Source of the DNA: JAWLFY01 sp041685355
GTDB lineage: Bacteria; Planctomycetota; Planctomycetia; Pirellulales; Pirellulaceae
Length of the DNA stretch: 64,000 nucleotides
Direction of reading: 5' to 3'
Assembly (NCBI GenBank): GCA_041685355.1
Contig: JAWLFY010000007.1
Coordinates: 7,505 to 71,504 of the forward strand
How positions within the stretch are numbered: position 1 is the first letter of the stretch; the number at the start of each line of letters is the position of its first letter. This document shows, in pieces, positions 26,571 to 36,303 of the stretch. Position numbers and translations under genes: made by a program. The notes beneath the pieces were generated by a model. It saw only the letters and a program-made list of their open reading frames with translations. It had not been told where the DNA came from and made no database searches.

Positions 26571-28616
26571 ATGCTGGTGAGTTGGAAATGGTTGTCGCGT
26601 TACGTCGACTTGTCGATGGACGTCGGCGAACTCGAAGACCGTTTAAGCTTTTCCGGGCTGAACCACGAGTCGACCGAGCGAGTCGGAGACGACGTCGTGA
26701 TCGACTTGGAGGTGACGAGCAATCGCGGGGATTGTTTGGGGCACCTCGGCGTCGCCCGCGAGATCGGGGTGTTGTACGACTTGCCGGTCCGTTTCCCCGA
26801 GCCGTCGATCGAGAGCGGTGGGGCCGCGGTCGAATCGTCGTTGGGAGTCGAGAACCGGTTCCCCGAAGCTTGTCCGCGATACACCGCACGGCTGATCCGA
26901 GGGGTCCGGGTCGGGCCGAGTCCAGGGTGGGTCGTCGCGTTCCTCGAGGCGGTCGGGATTCGGTCGGTCAACAACGTCGTCGACGCGACGAATTACGTGA
27001 TGTTCGAGTGTGGCCAACCGCTCCACGCGTTCGACTACGCGAACGTGTCCGGCAACAAGATCGTGGTCCGCCCCGCCGCGGCCGGGGAAACGATGAAGGC
27101 GATCGACCACCGCGAGTACACGCTCGAGGAGACGATGTGCGTGATCGCGGACGCCGAGCGGGCGTCGGCGGTGGCGGGAGTGATGGGAGGCGCCGAGTCG
27201 GAGGTGAGCGAGTCGACGCGGGACTTGGTCATCGAGGCGGCGGTGTTCACCCCGTTGTCGGTCCGTCGCACGGCGCGGGCGCTGAAGCTCCATAGCCCGT
27301 CGTCGTATCGGTTCGAACGTCGTGTCGATCCGGCGGGGGTGGATTGGGCGAGCCGAAGGGTGTGCCAATTGATCGTCGAGTGGGCCGGGGGGGAGGTCGC
27401 GCCGGGTGTCATCGACACGGCGCCGAAAGTTTCCCCGAGGTCCCCGGTCGTGCTCCGTGAGGGCCAGCTCGAACGGATCTTGGGGGTGCGGATCGAACCG
27501 GCGGAGGTCGAGCGGATCTTGCTGGCGCTCGGGTGCGTCGCGTCCCAGGATGGCGGAGACGCGTCAGTTCCTCAAGACGCGTCGGGCGTCGCTTACGTGC
27601 CGCCGTCGTGGCGTCACGATCTGGCTCGCGAGGCGGACTTGATCGAGGAGGTCGCGCGGGTTCACGGGTACGACAAGATCCCGAGCGATTCTCCGATCCC
27701 GGTGACCCCCAGCGGGCGGCGTCCGTTCGACACGTCGATGGAGCGGGTACGGGGGATCTTGACCGCTTCGGGGTTGAGCGAGGCGATGACGCCGAGCGTC
27801 GTCACGCAGCGGCTCGACGAATCGGTGAGCCCCTGGACCGACCTGCCGTCACTGCGGACGCAAACCTCGATGTTGGAAGGGGCCCAGCGTCTGCGGCGGT
27901 CGCTGATCCCGAGTCTGCTTTCGAGCCGGGGCCACAACTCGGCGGCGGCGAACTTGGAGGCGGACCTGTTCGAAATCGCACATATCTATCTGCCCGGCGA
28001 CGGCGACGAGGCGTTGCCGACGGAGGAGTATTGTTTGGGGATGGTGAGCGGCATCGACTTCTATCGGCTGAAGGGGATCGTCGAAGCGTTATGCGAGCGG
28101 ATGGGGGTGACCGACCCGTTGACGGTCGAGTCGTGTGAGCGCCCCGGGTTCGCGGGGCGTGGGGCGATCGAGATGAAACTCGGGGAAACCCGATTCGGAT
28201 ATTTGGGGTTGATCGACGAATCGTTGTTGAAGCGATGGAAGATTTCGGCCCCGGTGGTGGCGGCCGAACTGTCCCTCTCGTTGTTGGTCGATCGGGCCCG
28301 GTTGGTGCCACAGCAGCGCCCGATCAGCCCGTTCCCGTCGATCGAGCGGGACTTGAACTTCGTGCTCGGCGATTCGGTGCGATGGGACGCGCTCGAACGA
28401 ACGGTTCGGGCATCGGTCGGTTCGGAGTTGGCGGACGTGACGTATCGCGAGACGTACCGCGACGCGAGCAAAGACGGCGAGGGCCGGAAGCGGGTCTTGT
28501 TCACGGTGCAATTGCAGAGTCACCAAGAGACGCTCAGCGGGGACCGCGCCGACGCCTTGGTCGACTCGATCGTCGAGGCGTGTCGGGATCGCTTGCAGGC
28601 GGAATTACTCCGCTGA
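26571..28616 (+). CDS. pheT: phenylalanine-tRNA ligase beta subunit, short form
   Basis: A 681-residue beta subunit. Standard bacterial PheT has about 790 residues with a tRNA-binding (EMAP/OB) domain at about 40-150. Here the N-terminal strand (MLVSWKWLSRYV to SFSGLNHES) runs directly into DDVVIDLEVTSNRGDCLGH, so that domain is missing. Present are the B3/B4 editing domain (about 100-280), B5 (about 295-370), the inactive synthetase-like core and a complete C-terminal anticodon-binding FDX-ACB domain (about 590-681). The ATG lies 37 bases after pheS with AAGGG upstream; the two are an operon. The loss is clean rather than a frameshift and is likely a lineage trait. Confidence 0.94.
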   Translation: MLVSWKWLSRYVDLSMDVGELEDRLSFSGLNHESTERVGDDVVIDLEVTSNRGDCLGHLGVAREIGVLYDLPVRFPEPSIESGGAAVESSLGVENRFPEACPRYTARLIRGVRVGPSPGWVVAFLEAVGIRSVNNVVDATNYVMFECGQPLHAFDYANVSGNKIVVRPAAAGETMKAIDHREYTLEETMCVIADAERASAVAGVMGGAESEVSESTRDLVIEAAVFTPLSVRRTARALKLHSPSSYRFERRVDPAGVDWASRRVCQLIVEWAGGEVAPGVIDTAPKVSPRSPVVLREGQLERILGVRIEPAEVERILLALGCVASQDGGDASVPQDASGVAYVPPSWRHDLAREADLIEEVARVHGYDKIPSDSPIPVTPSGRRPFDTSMERVRGILTASGLSEAMTPSVVTQRLDESVSPWTDLPSLRTQTSMLEGAQRLRRSLIPSLLSSRGHNSAAANLEADLFEIAHIYLPGDGDEALPTEEYCLGMVSGIDFYRLKGIVEALCERMGVTDPLTVESCERPGFAGRGAIEMKLGETRFGYLGLIDESLLKRWKISAPVVAAELSLSLLVDRARLVPQQRPISPFPSIERDLNFVLGDSVRWDALERTVRASVGSELADVTYRETYRDASKDGEGRKRVLFTVQLQSHQETLSGDRADALVDSIVEACRDRLQAELLR

Positions 28617-28685
28617 GGGATCGGCTCGGAGATCGCGTCGCCCAGGAAGGCCCGTCGCCCAGGAAGGATTGAGAAAGTAGCAACG

Positions 28686-30269
28686 ATGAGTGTCAACCCG
28701 ATCGATCTGAGCCAGTACGGGATCGCCGTCGACGACGTGATCCACAACGCGACCCCCGCGCGGCTGTACGAATACGCGATCGTCGACCACCACGCGGTGA
28801 TCGCCGCGTCGGGCGCGTTGGCGACCCGCAGCGGTGACAAGACCGGTCGGAGCCCGCGGGACAAGCGGATCGTCGACGAGCCCGACACCAGCGGGGACAT
28901 TTGGTGGGGCGATGTCAACATCCGGCTGACGTCGCGGTCGTTCGCGATCAACCGGCAACGGGCGGTCGATTATCTCAATACCCGCCCCCGGATTTTCGTG
29001 TTCGACGGCTATGCCGGGTGGGCGCCGGAGTACCAGATCAAGGTCCGGGTGATCGCCGAAAGCGCGTATCACGCGTTATTCATGCACAACATGTTGATCC
29101 GCCCGACGCCGCAGCAGCTCGCCGAGTTTGGCGAACCCGACATGGTGATCTTGAACGCCGGTTCGTTCCCGGCGAATCCGTACACGGCACAGATGACGAG
29201 CACGACCAGCATCGACTTGTCGTTCGAGCAGGGCGAGTTGGTGATTTTGGGGACCCAGTACGCCGGCGAGATGAAGAAGGGCGTGTTCACGGTGATGAAT
29301 TACTGGATGCCCCGGCGTGGGGTGCTCAGCATGCACTGCAGCGCGAACGAGTCGGAGTCGGGGAGCGTGTCGCTTTTCTTCGGCCTCTCGGGGACCGGCA
29401 AGACGACCCTTTCGACCGATCCGCGTCGACGGCTGATCGGCGACGACGAGCATTGTTGGAGCGACGAGGGGGTGTTCAACATCGAAGGGGGATGCTATGC
29501 GAAGGTGATCCACCTGAGCGAAAAGAACGAGCCGGAGATTTTCCAGGCGATCCGCTACGGCGCGGTTTTGGAGAACGTGGTCTTTGACGAAACGACTCAC
29601 GAGGTGAACTACGACGACGCGTCGATCACCGAAAACACCCGCGTCGCTTACCCGATCGAGTTCATCGAGAAGGCGAAACTGCCGTGCGTGGGAGGGCACC
29701 CCGAGCACATCATCTTCCTGACGTGCGACGCGTTCGGCGTCCTCCCCCCGGTCGCCAAGTTGACGCCCGAGCAGGCGATGTATCACTTCGTCAGCGGCTA
29801 CACGGCGAAGATCGCGGGGACGGAGATGAACGTGACCGAGCCGACCGCGACGTTCAGCGCTTGCTTCGGTGCCGCGTTCTTGGTGTGGCACCCGGCGAAG
29901 TATGCGGAACTGCTTGCCGAGCGGATCCGCCGACACGGGAGTCAGGTTTGGCTGGTCAACACCGGTTGGACCGGCGGGGCGTACGGCGTCGGCGAGCGGA
30001 TGAGTTTGCGACATACCCGCCGGATCATCGACGCGATCCACGACGGGACGCTCGACGCCGCCGAGTACCGGAGCGACCCGCAATTCGGGTTCGAGGTCCC
30101 GCTCCGCTGCGACCCGATCCCGTCGCGAACGCTTTGGCCGCGAGACGCGTGGGCCGATCCCGAGTCGTACGACAGCGCGGCGCGGCGGTTGGCGGACCTG
30201 TTCCGGCAAAACTTCAAACAGTTCGAGTCGGGTGCCAGCGAGGCGATCCGGCTGGCGGGCCCGAAGTAA
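28686..30269 (+). CDS. pckA: ATP-dependent phosphoenolpyruvate carboxykinase
   Basis: A 527-residue enzyme converting oxaloacetate and ATP to PEP, CO2 and ADP, the committed step of gluconeogenesis. The kinase-1a P loop GLSGTGKTTLS is near 233, kinase-2 LIGDDEH near 250, and the substrate- and metal-binding RSPRDK and HCSANE regions are intact. Sequence and P loop place it in the ATP-type, not the GTP-type, family. It starts 69 bp after pheT; the spacer has a duplicated 15-bp stretch (CGTCGCCCAGGAAGG, near 28636-28667). Together with ppdK and apgM it suggests active PEP/pyruvate interconversion. Confidence 0.97.
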   Translation: MSVNPIDLSQYGIAVDDVIHNATPARLYEYAIVDHHAVIAASGALATRSGDKTGRSPRDKRIVDEPDTSGDIWWGDVNIRLTSRSFAINRQRAVDYLNTRPRIFVFDGYAGWAPEYQIKVRVIAESAYHALFMHNMLIRPTPQQLAEFGEPDMVILNAGSFPANPYTAQMTSTTSIDLSFEQGELVILGTQYAGEMKKGVFTVMNYWMPRRGVLSMHCSANESESGSVSLFFGLSGTGKTTLSTDPRRRLIGDDEHCWSDEGVFNIEGGCYAKVIHLSEKNEPEIFQAIRYGAVLENVVFDETTHEVNYDDASITENTRVAYPIEFIEKAKLPCVGGHPEHIIFLTCDAFGVLPPVAKLTPEQAMYHFVSGYTAKIAGTEMNVTEPTATFSACFGAAFLVWHPAKYAELLAERIRRHGSQVWLVNTGWTGGAYGVGERMSLRHTRRIIDAIHDGTLDAAEYRSDPQFGFEVPLRCDPIPSRTLWPRDAWADPESYDSAARRLADLFRQNFKQFESGASEAIRLAGPK

Positions 30270-30376
30270 GGCGTCTCCCGACAGGCCCGAGGGAAAGCTT
30301 TTCGCGGTGGAGACGGGGGAAAGTTGATCGCCACGAATCGAGACACGAATCGAGACACACATCGAAGGAGAGAGTC

Positions 30377-31648
30377 CTGAACACGACGCTTCCTACCGAG
30401 TCGGTGATTCGGACCGCATCGCTCGACAACGGGATGACGGTGATCGTTCAGCCGATGCCGTGGTTGCGGACCGCGGCGTTCGCGTTGTCCTTGCGGGCGG
30501 GGGTCAACGCCGAGTCGGATTCCCAAGAGGGTTTGGCGGGGCTCGTGTGCGAGATGGTGCAGCGGGGTGCCGGGGCGTATTCCAGCCGTGACCTGGTGTC
30601 GGCCCAGGACAACTTGGGGATCGATCGCGGCGGAGGGGTTTCGACGGCCAATGTGTCCTACACCGCCGCGATGCCGGCCGAGTCGTTGGCCGCCGCGCTC
30701 GAGCTGTACGCGGAGATCGTGCGGCGTCCGCATTTGCCGAGCGACCAGCTCGACGACGCGCGGCTGATGGCGATCCAGGAGCTGCGGGCGATCGAGGACG
30801 AGCCGACCCAACGGCTGATGCGGCGGCTGCGACGGCTTCATTACGGCGATCGGTTGGGACGGCCGAGCCAGGGGACGATGACCAGTCTTGCCGCGATCAC
30901 CGCGGACGACGTGCGGCGTTTTTACACCGATCATTACCACGCCGGCGGGTCGGTTTTGGCCGTCGCCGGGAACGTCCGCTTCGACGACGTGATGGCTTGG
31001 GCACGCGAGGCGTTCGAGAGTTGGAAGTCGGGGACGCCGGTCCCTTTGGCCGATCGTGAGGCGGGCGGGTTGAAGGAGCACCTGCAAGCCGATTCGAGTC
31101 AGACCCATATCGGATTTTCGTTCGACTCGATCCCGTTCGGGCACGACGATTACTTCCGGATGCGCGCCGGCATCGGGATTCTCAGCGACGGGATGAGCAG
31201 CCGGCTGTTCGATCGCGTGCGGGAACAGCGGGGGCTCTGTTATTCGGTCGGCACCCAGTGTCACTCGCTCCCGGGCGCCGCGGGGGTGTTCGGATACGCG
31301 GGGACGACCCCCGAGCGGGCCCAGGAGACGCTCGACGTGACGCTTCACGAGATCGAACATCTGAGCGACGATTTATCGGCCGACGAGCTGGAACGCTGGA
31401 AGGTGCGGATCGAGAGCAGCTTGATCATGGAGCAAGAGTCGAGCGCTTCGCGGGCATCTTCGTTGGCTTCCGATTGGGAACAGCTCGGCCGGGTGATGAC
31501 GACCGAAGAACTCGAGTCGCGGATCGAGTCGTTAACGCTCGAAGACGTAGCGGGTTATTGGGCGGCGCATCGGCCGAGCGGATACCGGGTCGTCACGTTG
31601 GGGCCCGCCGCGCTTGAGACACCCACCGCCCCCGAGGGAAACGAATGA
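30377..31648 (+). CDS. M16-family peptidase-like protein, zinc motif missing (R/Y-type subunit)
   Basis: A 423-residue M16 protein without signal peptide. The zinc-binding HxxEH is absent: where it belongs the sequence reads GLAGLVCEMV. The C-terminal Arg/Tyr motif of M16 enzymes is kept (FDRVREQRGLCYSVG). This is the non-zinc half of a heterodimeric M16B peptidase; the next gene is the complementary half. The start is unusual: the only codon placed correctly behind the strong AAGGAG (30365-30370) is a CTG at 30377, and no ATG or GTG in frame is near. The open frame continues upstream inside pckA but is not coding there. Its stop overlaps the next ATG (ATGA). Confidence 0.83.
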   Translation: MNTTLPTESVIRTASLDNGMTVIVQPMPWLRTAAFALSLRAGVNAESDSQEGLAGLVCEMVQRGAGAYSSRDLVSAQDNLGIDRGGGVSTANVSYTAAMPAESLAAALELYAEIVRRPHLPSDQLDDARLMAIQELRAIEDEPTQRLMRRLRRLHYGDRLGRPSQGTMTSLAAITADDVRRFYTDHYHAGGSVLAVAGNVRFDDVMAWAREAFESWKSGTPVPLADREAGGLKEHLQADSSQTHIGFSFDSIPFGHDDYFRMRAGIGILSDGMSSRLFDRVREQRGLCYSVGTQCHSLPGAAGVFGYAGTTPERAQETLDVTLHEIEHLSDDLSADELERWKVRIESSLIMEQESSASRASSLASDWEQLGRVMTTEELESRIESLTLEDVAGYWAAHRPSGYRVVTLGPAALETPTAPEGNE

Positions 31649-32907
31649 CCGAATTCCGACACGTGACCCTGTCGAACGGCCTGCGGGTTGTGGGGGAACT
31701 GGACCGGCGGGCTTACTCCGCGGCGCTCGGTTATTTCGTCGCCGCCGGGGCGCGGCACGAGACCGACCCGGAGTCGGGTCTGAGCCATTTCCTGGAGCAC
31801 ATGATGTTCAAGGGGACGGCCAAACGGACGGCCGCCGACGTCAACCGCGAGCTCGACGAGTTGGGGGGGCAGAGTAACGCCTACACGTCGGAGGAGACGA
31901 CGGTGTACTACGCGGCGGTGTTGCCAAAGTTCCAGGACCGCGCCGTCGAGTTGCTCACCGACATCCTCAGCCCGACCCTCGACGAGGACGAGTTCCAAAT
32001 GGAGCGGAACGTGATCTTGGAGGAGATCGCGAAATACGAGGACCAGCCCCCGTTCGGCGCGTTCGAGCGGGCGATGGAGCTCCACTTCACGCCGCGGGGA
32101 CTGGGGCGGCGGGTGTTGGGGACCGAGGCGTCGATCCGGGACATGTCTGCGGCGCGAATGCGGGAGTATTTCTTTCGCCGTTACCGACCCGAGAACATCG
32201 TGCTGGCGGCGACCGGGAACGTCGACTTTGACGGGTTGGTCGCGGAGGCCGAGCGGCTGACCGACCGTTGGCGGGACCGACCGATCCCCGCCACGCCAAC
32301 GCCGGACGTTCCCGATCGGCTGCCCGACGGGATTTCGCTCGAGACGCAGCTGGAGATTCCCGACGCGGCGCAGTCGTACCTCGTTCAGCTGGTTCCCGGG
32401 CCGACGATGTCGTCGCAGGATCGGTACGTCGTGCGGATGCTCGCTTCGATCCTCGGCGACGAAGGGGGGAGTCGGATGTTTTGGGATCTGATCGACACCG
32501 GGCGGGCGGAGGTCGCGACGTTGTGGTCGCAAGAATTCGCCGAAGCGGGGGCGATCTTCCGATATCTGGTGTGCGGTCCGGAGGAGATGGAATCGAACCG
32601 GCGGCTGACGGACGAGATCGTCGAGCGGGCGTCCGACGCGGGGATTCGGCAACAAGAGTTGAGTGAGGCGATCAACAAGACCGTCGCCGGCTGTATCATG
32701 CAGAGCGAACGTCCGAGCGGTCGACTGTTCGGACTCGGGACCCGATGGCTGATCGGCGAGGAATACATCGGCCTCGACGACCTGCTCGATCGATACCGTC
32801 GCGTCACCGTCGAATCGGTAGGGCGTGCGGCCCGTGACTACCTGACCCATCCACCCACGACGGTGTTGGCCGCCGCGTCGAACGCGGAGCAACGCGTGAC
32901 GGTTTGA
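31645..32907 (+). CDS. M16-family zinc peptidase (catalytic subunit)
   Basis: A 420-residue pitrilysin-type peptidase. The inverted zinc motif HFLEH gives H48, E51 and H52, and the third ligand is in ILEEI near 125-129. The C-terminal half lacks the Arg/Tyr pair (it reads FWDLIDTGRAEVATLW), which is supplied by the partner encoded just upstream. Heterodimers built this way are known from Sphingomonas and resemble mitochondrial processing peptidase. Such enzymes degrade peptides in a closed chamber. The two genes overlap by four bases. No export signal is seen, so action in the cytoplasm is likely. Confidence 0.9.
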   Translation: MTEFRHVTLSNGLRVVGELDRRAYSAALGYFVAAGARHETDPESGLSHFLEHMMFKGTAKRTAADVNRELDELGGQSNAYTSEETTVYYAAVLPKFQDRAVELLTDILSPTLDEDEFQMERNVILEEIAKYEDQPPFGAFERAMELHFTPRGLGRRVLGTEASIRDMSAARMREYFFRRYRPENIVLAATGNVDFDGLVAEAERLTDRWRDRPIPATPTPDVPDRLPDGISLETQLEIPDAAQSYLVQLVPGPTMSSQDRYVVRMLASILGDEGGSRMFWDLIDTGRAEVATLWSQEFAEAGAIFRYLVCGPEEMESNRRLTDEIVERASDAGIRQQELSEAINKTVAGCIMQSERPSGRLFGLGTRWLIGEEYIGLDDLLDRYRRVTVESVGRAARDYLTHPPTTVLAAASNAEQRVTV

Positions 32908-32914
32908 CCTCCCC

Positions 32915-34930
32915 ATGACTCGCAGCGAGCTTCCTGACGTCCCCGCGTTGCTCCGGATCGGTCCGCGGATCGCCGTCTTGCCGGTGATCCACGGCAGCGC
33001 CCAATTCGCGGTGACGGTTCGCCGGTGGATGTTGGAGAACGCGTTCGACCGCGTCGCCGTCCCGCTCCCCGAGTCGTTCCGGGAACCGGTCGAAGACGCG
33101 GTGTTGGAACTGCCCCGTCCGTCGATCGTGATCCAGCCGAGCGTGCCGCGTTTCCCCCGGTCACCGTATGAGGCGACCGGGTTCGACCCGTCGTCGGAGG
33201 CCGAGCGTTGGCAGAGCGATTCGTGGCCCGAGGGGGATGCGGACGGCGAGGAGGACGACGAAGCGGACGAGCCGCCGATGAGCTACGTCCCGGTCGACCC
33301 GTGTCAGCCGGTGATCATGGCGATCCGGGCGGCGATGGGCGAGCACATCCCGCGGGAATACATCGATCTGGAGACCGACCCGTTCACGCCGTACGCGACG
33401 GGGATGCCGGACCCGTTCGCCGTCCGACACGTCCCGCCCGAGCGGTTCGCGGCGGCATTGTTGCCAAGCCTGACCCGGCCGCCCGACGTGCAAACGCGAT
33501 CGCGGATCGTTCACATGGCGAGCCGGTTGTGGGAGCTGCAACGGGAGCATCATCGCGTGCTGCTGGTGATCAGCGTGCTCGATTGGCCGTGGATCCGCGA
33601 GGCGTACACGGACCTCTTCGACCCGGACACGGCGAGACCCGAGGCGACTCGCGGGATGACCGAATTCCCCGAGCACGATCACGTCGAATGTCCGGTCCGC
33701 TACGCGGTCGATCCACGGACGTTGACGTTCCTGTTCGGCGAACTGCCGTTCATCACCGGACTGTACGAACGGGCCCGGAGCGAGCTCGAGGAGGACGAGG
33801 ACCTGATCATCGACGGGGTCAAGGAATTGCTCTTGGCGGCTCGGGACTCGTATCGCCAAGAGCTCGGAAACCGGGCCCGGCGGATCTCGCCGCTGTTGTT
33901 GTCAAAATGCTTGCAGTACGTTCGCAACCTGTCCTTGATCCACCGCCGGATGACGCCCGACTTGGTCACGATCGTGACCGCGGCGAAGCAGATCTTGGGG
34001 GACCAGTTCGCGATCCACGTCGCCGAGCGGGCGAACGAGTACGCGTACGGCGAGTTGCCGGGGGACGACGGTCCGCCGGTCGCGACGTTGGGGATCGACC
34101 AGGCGCGACTCCCCGACGGGGCGACGGTCTCTTTGGTGAGTCGCTTGCCGGGGCCGCCGATGACGTGGCGGACGTTGGAACTTCAGCGGCGTCCCACCGA
34201 GTTCGAGAGGGACCGGTGGCGGTACCGATGGAACCCCTACAGCCAATGCAGCTACCCGCCGGAGGACCAGCGGATCGAAGCGTTCCGGACCCGTGTCTTC
34301 GATCGCGCCCGCGCGATCCTCGGAAACGACCTGGCGCGAACCGAGAAGTTCACCACCAGCGTCAAGGACGGGATCGACATCCGAGACACGCTGCGGCATT
34401 GGTACGAGAAACAGATCTACGTCAAGGTCGTGCCGCCCAGTCGCGGGACCCTCGACGCGTGCGTGATGCTGTTCGACTCGCCGGCCGACCCGCGTGATTA
34501 TCCGTGGCGGACGACATGGTTCGCGGAGCACGAAAACGAGTCGACGTTGGCGTTGTTCGCGACCGACTTTCGCGCCGAGTTGGTCGGGCCGGGGATCGGG
34601 TTATCCGTGTACGGCGGGGCGATGTTCTTGTACCCGCCGGTGGTGATCCCCGACGTGTGGGGCGACCCCCGTCTCGATTTCACCGCGACGCTTGAGGAGC
34701 GGTTGTTGGCGGCGGCGTGCATGCACGCCAAAGGCCGCGAGATCGCGCTTCTCTCGGCGCTTCCGCCCGGGGGCGGATGGCGGCGCTTGGCGCGGCGATT
34801 CAAGAAACACCTCGTGCACGTCCCGCTGAACAGTTTCAGCGACGAACAGGTTCAACAGTTACGGATGGTCCACGTCCTCAACGGCGGCGAGGTGCGGAGC
34901 TACGCCGCCGACTTCATCCGTCGCGTCTGA
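32915..34930 (+). CDS. large conserved protein of unknown function
   Basis: A 671-residue protein without signal peptide or membrane segment, starting seven bases after the M16 gene and therefore probably in its operon. The N terminus (IAVLPVIHGSAQFAVTVRRW, then VAVPLPESF) resembles the opening of TraB/ChaN-like proteins, in which a His in the first strand and a later list of negative charges matter, but the match is by eye only. An acidic stretch (EGDADGEEDDEADEPP) is near 108-123. The C-terminal half is rich in Trp, Tyr and Pro (RWRYRWNPYSQCSYPPEDQR near 430-449). I cannot assign a function. Its last 72 bases overlap the convergent transporter gene. Confidence 0.7.
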   Translation: MTRSELPDVPALLRIGPRIAVLPVIHGSAQFAVTVRRWMLENAFDRVAVPLPESFREPVEDAVLELPRPSIVIQPSVPRFPRSPYEATGFDPSSEAERWQSDSWPEGDADGEEDDEADEPPMSYVPVDPCQPVIMAIRAAMGEHIPREYIDLETDPFTPYATGMPDPFAVRHVPPERFAAALLPSLTRPPDVQTRSRIVHMASRLWELQREHHRVLLVISVLDWPWIREAYTDLFDPDTARPEATRGMTEFPEHDHVECPVRYAVDPRTLTFLFGELPFITGLYERARSELEEDEDLIIDGVKELLLAARDSYRQELGNRARRISPLLLSKCLQYVRNLSLIHRRMTPDLVTIVTAAKQILGDQFAIHVAERANEYAYGELPGDDGPPVATLGIDQARLPDGATVSLVSRLPGPPMTWRTLELQRRPTEFERDRWRYRWNPYSQCSYPPEDQRIEAFRTRVFDRARAILGNDLARTEKFTTSVKDGIDIRDTLRHWYEKQIYVKVVPPSRGTLDACVMLFDSPADPRDYPWRTTWFAEHENESTLALFATDFRAELVGPGIGLSVYGGAMFLYPPVVIPDVWGDPRLDFTATLEERLLAAACMHAKGREIALLSALPPGGGWRRLARRFKKHLVHVPLNSFSDEQVQQLRMVHVLNGGEVRSYAADFIRRV

Positions 34931-36265
34931 CGCCGATTGCTGGCGGTACTGTTCGACCATCCCGGGCAGCTTGACGAACGCGGTGTTGGCGGCGATCGCC
35001 AACAGCAACACGAGCCCGATGCCGGCGAACACCTGGGTCCCCGGACCGCTCGCCTGGTTCCCCATCACTTCGCGGGAACTTGCCAACCAAAACAGCACGC
35101 CGGCGACCAACGGGGCGCCCACCACCGTCACCGCCTGGGCCGCGATGATCGTCGGCGTGCGATCGAAGTCGAGAACCATCGCGGCGAGCGCGACGATCAT
35201 TCCGGTCAACAGCACCGCCACCGTCATCAAACGCGGCCAGCGGTCCGACCCGTCGCTGCCGAGCCCCAGACCGTCCGAGAGGATGAACCCGCCGATCATC
35301 GAGTTGACCAAGAACGAAGAATAGGCGGCCGAGAACAAGCCGATGCAGAAGATCAGTTTCCCGCTCGTCCCGAAGGTCGGCTCGAGCGAATCGGCGACCG
35401 CCACCGGGTCGGAAAGGACGACCTTGGAGCCGGTGTAAAGCCCCGCCGCCGCGGTCGACATCAGCATCACCGTGATCAACGCCATCACCACCGATCCGAC
35501 CCGCGCGTCGACGATCCCGTTGCGGACCTCCGCAAGCCCCCATCCTTTTTGCCGCACCAGGTAGGCCTGGAAGAACGCCGCCGAAATCACGAACGTGGTC
35601 CCGATCAGCCCCAGTACCGCGATGTCGATTTGGCCGATCGCCGGGACGAACCCCTGGGCCATCGCGACCGGGTCGGGGCGGAGGCTGATCAGGTTGATCG
35701 CGAAGCTGATCAGCATCACGGCGACGAACGTCATCATCACCCGTTCGACCATCCGGTACAGGTTTTTGAACGCGAACAGGAACGTGATCGCGATCGCGTT
35801 GAAGGCGACGACCAAAACGGCGACCAACGTGTCCGATTCGATGAACGTCTCGAACGCCGCCCCGACCCCGATGTTGTTCCCCGACTGGAACGCGGCGGAG
35901 ATGAAGAACACGCACAATCCGACAAGAATCGCCAGCGGCTTGCCGACGTGACGCCGCATCAAGTCGCCGGGGGAACCGTCGGCGACCGCGCCGAGTTTCG
36001 CCCCGAGCGTCATGTAGGTCAGCATGAACGCGACCGAGATGACGATCACCCACAACATCGCGTAACCGTTGTTCGCCCCGACCGTCGAACTGGTCAGGAT
36101 GCTTCCGGGACCGATCACGACGCACGCCGTGATCAGGCTCGGCCCGATCCGCATGTACCACGGTTTGTATCGTGGGGCGCTCCCGGCGGGCAGCGATTCT
36201 TGCCCGGACGATTCGGGATCGCTGGGCGTGTCGGGAGTGTCGGGCGTGCTGGGAGTGCTGGGCAT
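34859..36265 (-). CDS. Nramp-like transporter lacking the canonical metal-site motifs
   Basis: A 468-residue membrane protein with about eleven hydrophobic segments and the general Nramp (SLC11) plan. It begins with a Thr/Pro/Ser/Asp repeat segment (about 1-20). In segment 1, where Nramp has DPGN, the sequence is ILTSSTVGANNGY; in segment 6, where Nramp has MPHN, it is VISAAFFQ. The usual Asp, Asn and Met ligands for Mn or Fe are thus not evident, so substrate and even ion specificity are open. It follows the cytochrome/WD40 gene by 38 bp on the same strand and should share its transcript. The 3' end overlaps the convergent gene by 72 bases. Confidence 0.72.
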   Translation of the reverse strand: MPSTPSTPDTPDTPSDPESSGQESLPAGSAPRYKPWYMRIGPSLITACVVIGPGSILTSSTVGANNGYAMLWVIVISVAFMLTYMTLGAKLGAVADGSPGDLMRRHVGKPLAILVGLCVFFISAAFQSGNNIGVGAAFETFIESDTLVAVLVVAFNAIAITFLFAFKNLYRMVERVMMTFVAVMLISFAINLISLRPDPVAMAQGFVPAIGQIDIAVLGLIGTTFVISAAFFQAYLVRQKGWGLAEVRNGIVDARVGSVVMALITVMLMSTAAAGLYTGSKVVLSDPVAVADSLEPTFGTSGKLIFCIGLFSAAYSSFLVNSMIGGFILSDGLGLGSDGSDRWPRLMTVAVLLTGMIVALAAMVLDFDRTPTIIAAQAVTVVGAPLVAGVLFWLASSREVMGNQASGPGTQVFAGIGLVLLLAIAANTAFVKLPGMVEQYRQQSASDATDEVGGVAPHLAAVEDVDHP

Positions 36266-36303
36266 GCTAGGCAAGGTTTCGTCCGATCGGTTGTGGTAGG
36301 CTT

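Noticed and set aside
29684..30376. Upstream extension of the first M16 gene into pckA
   Set aside because: The frame is open, but its translation is nonsense Arg/Gly-rich sequence overlapping the C-terminal half of pckA. The strong Shine-Dalgarno site points to CTG 30377.
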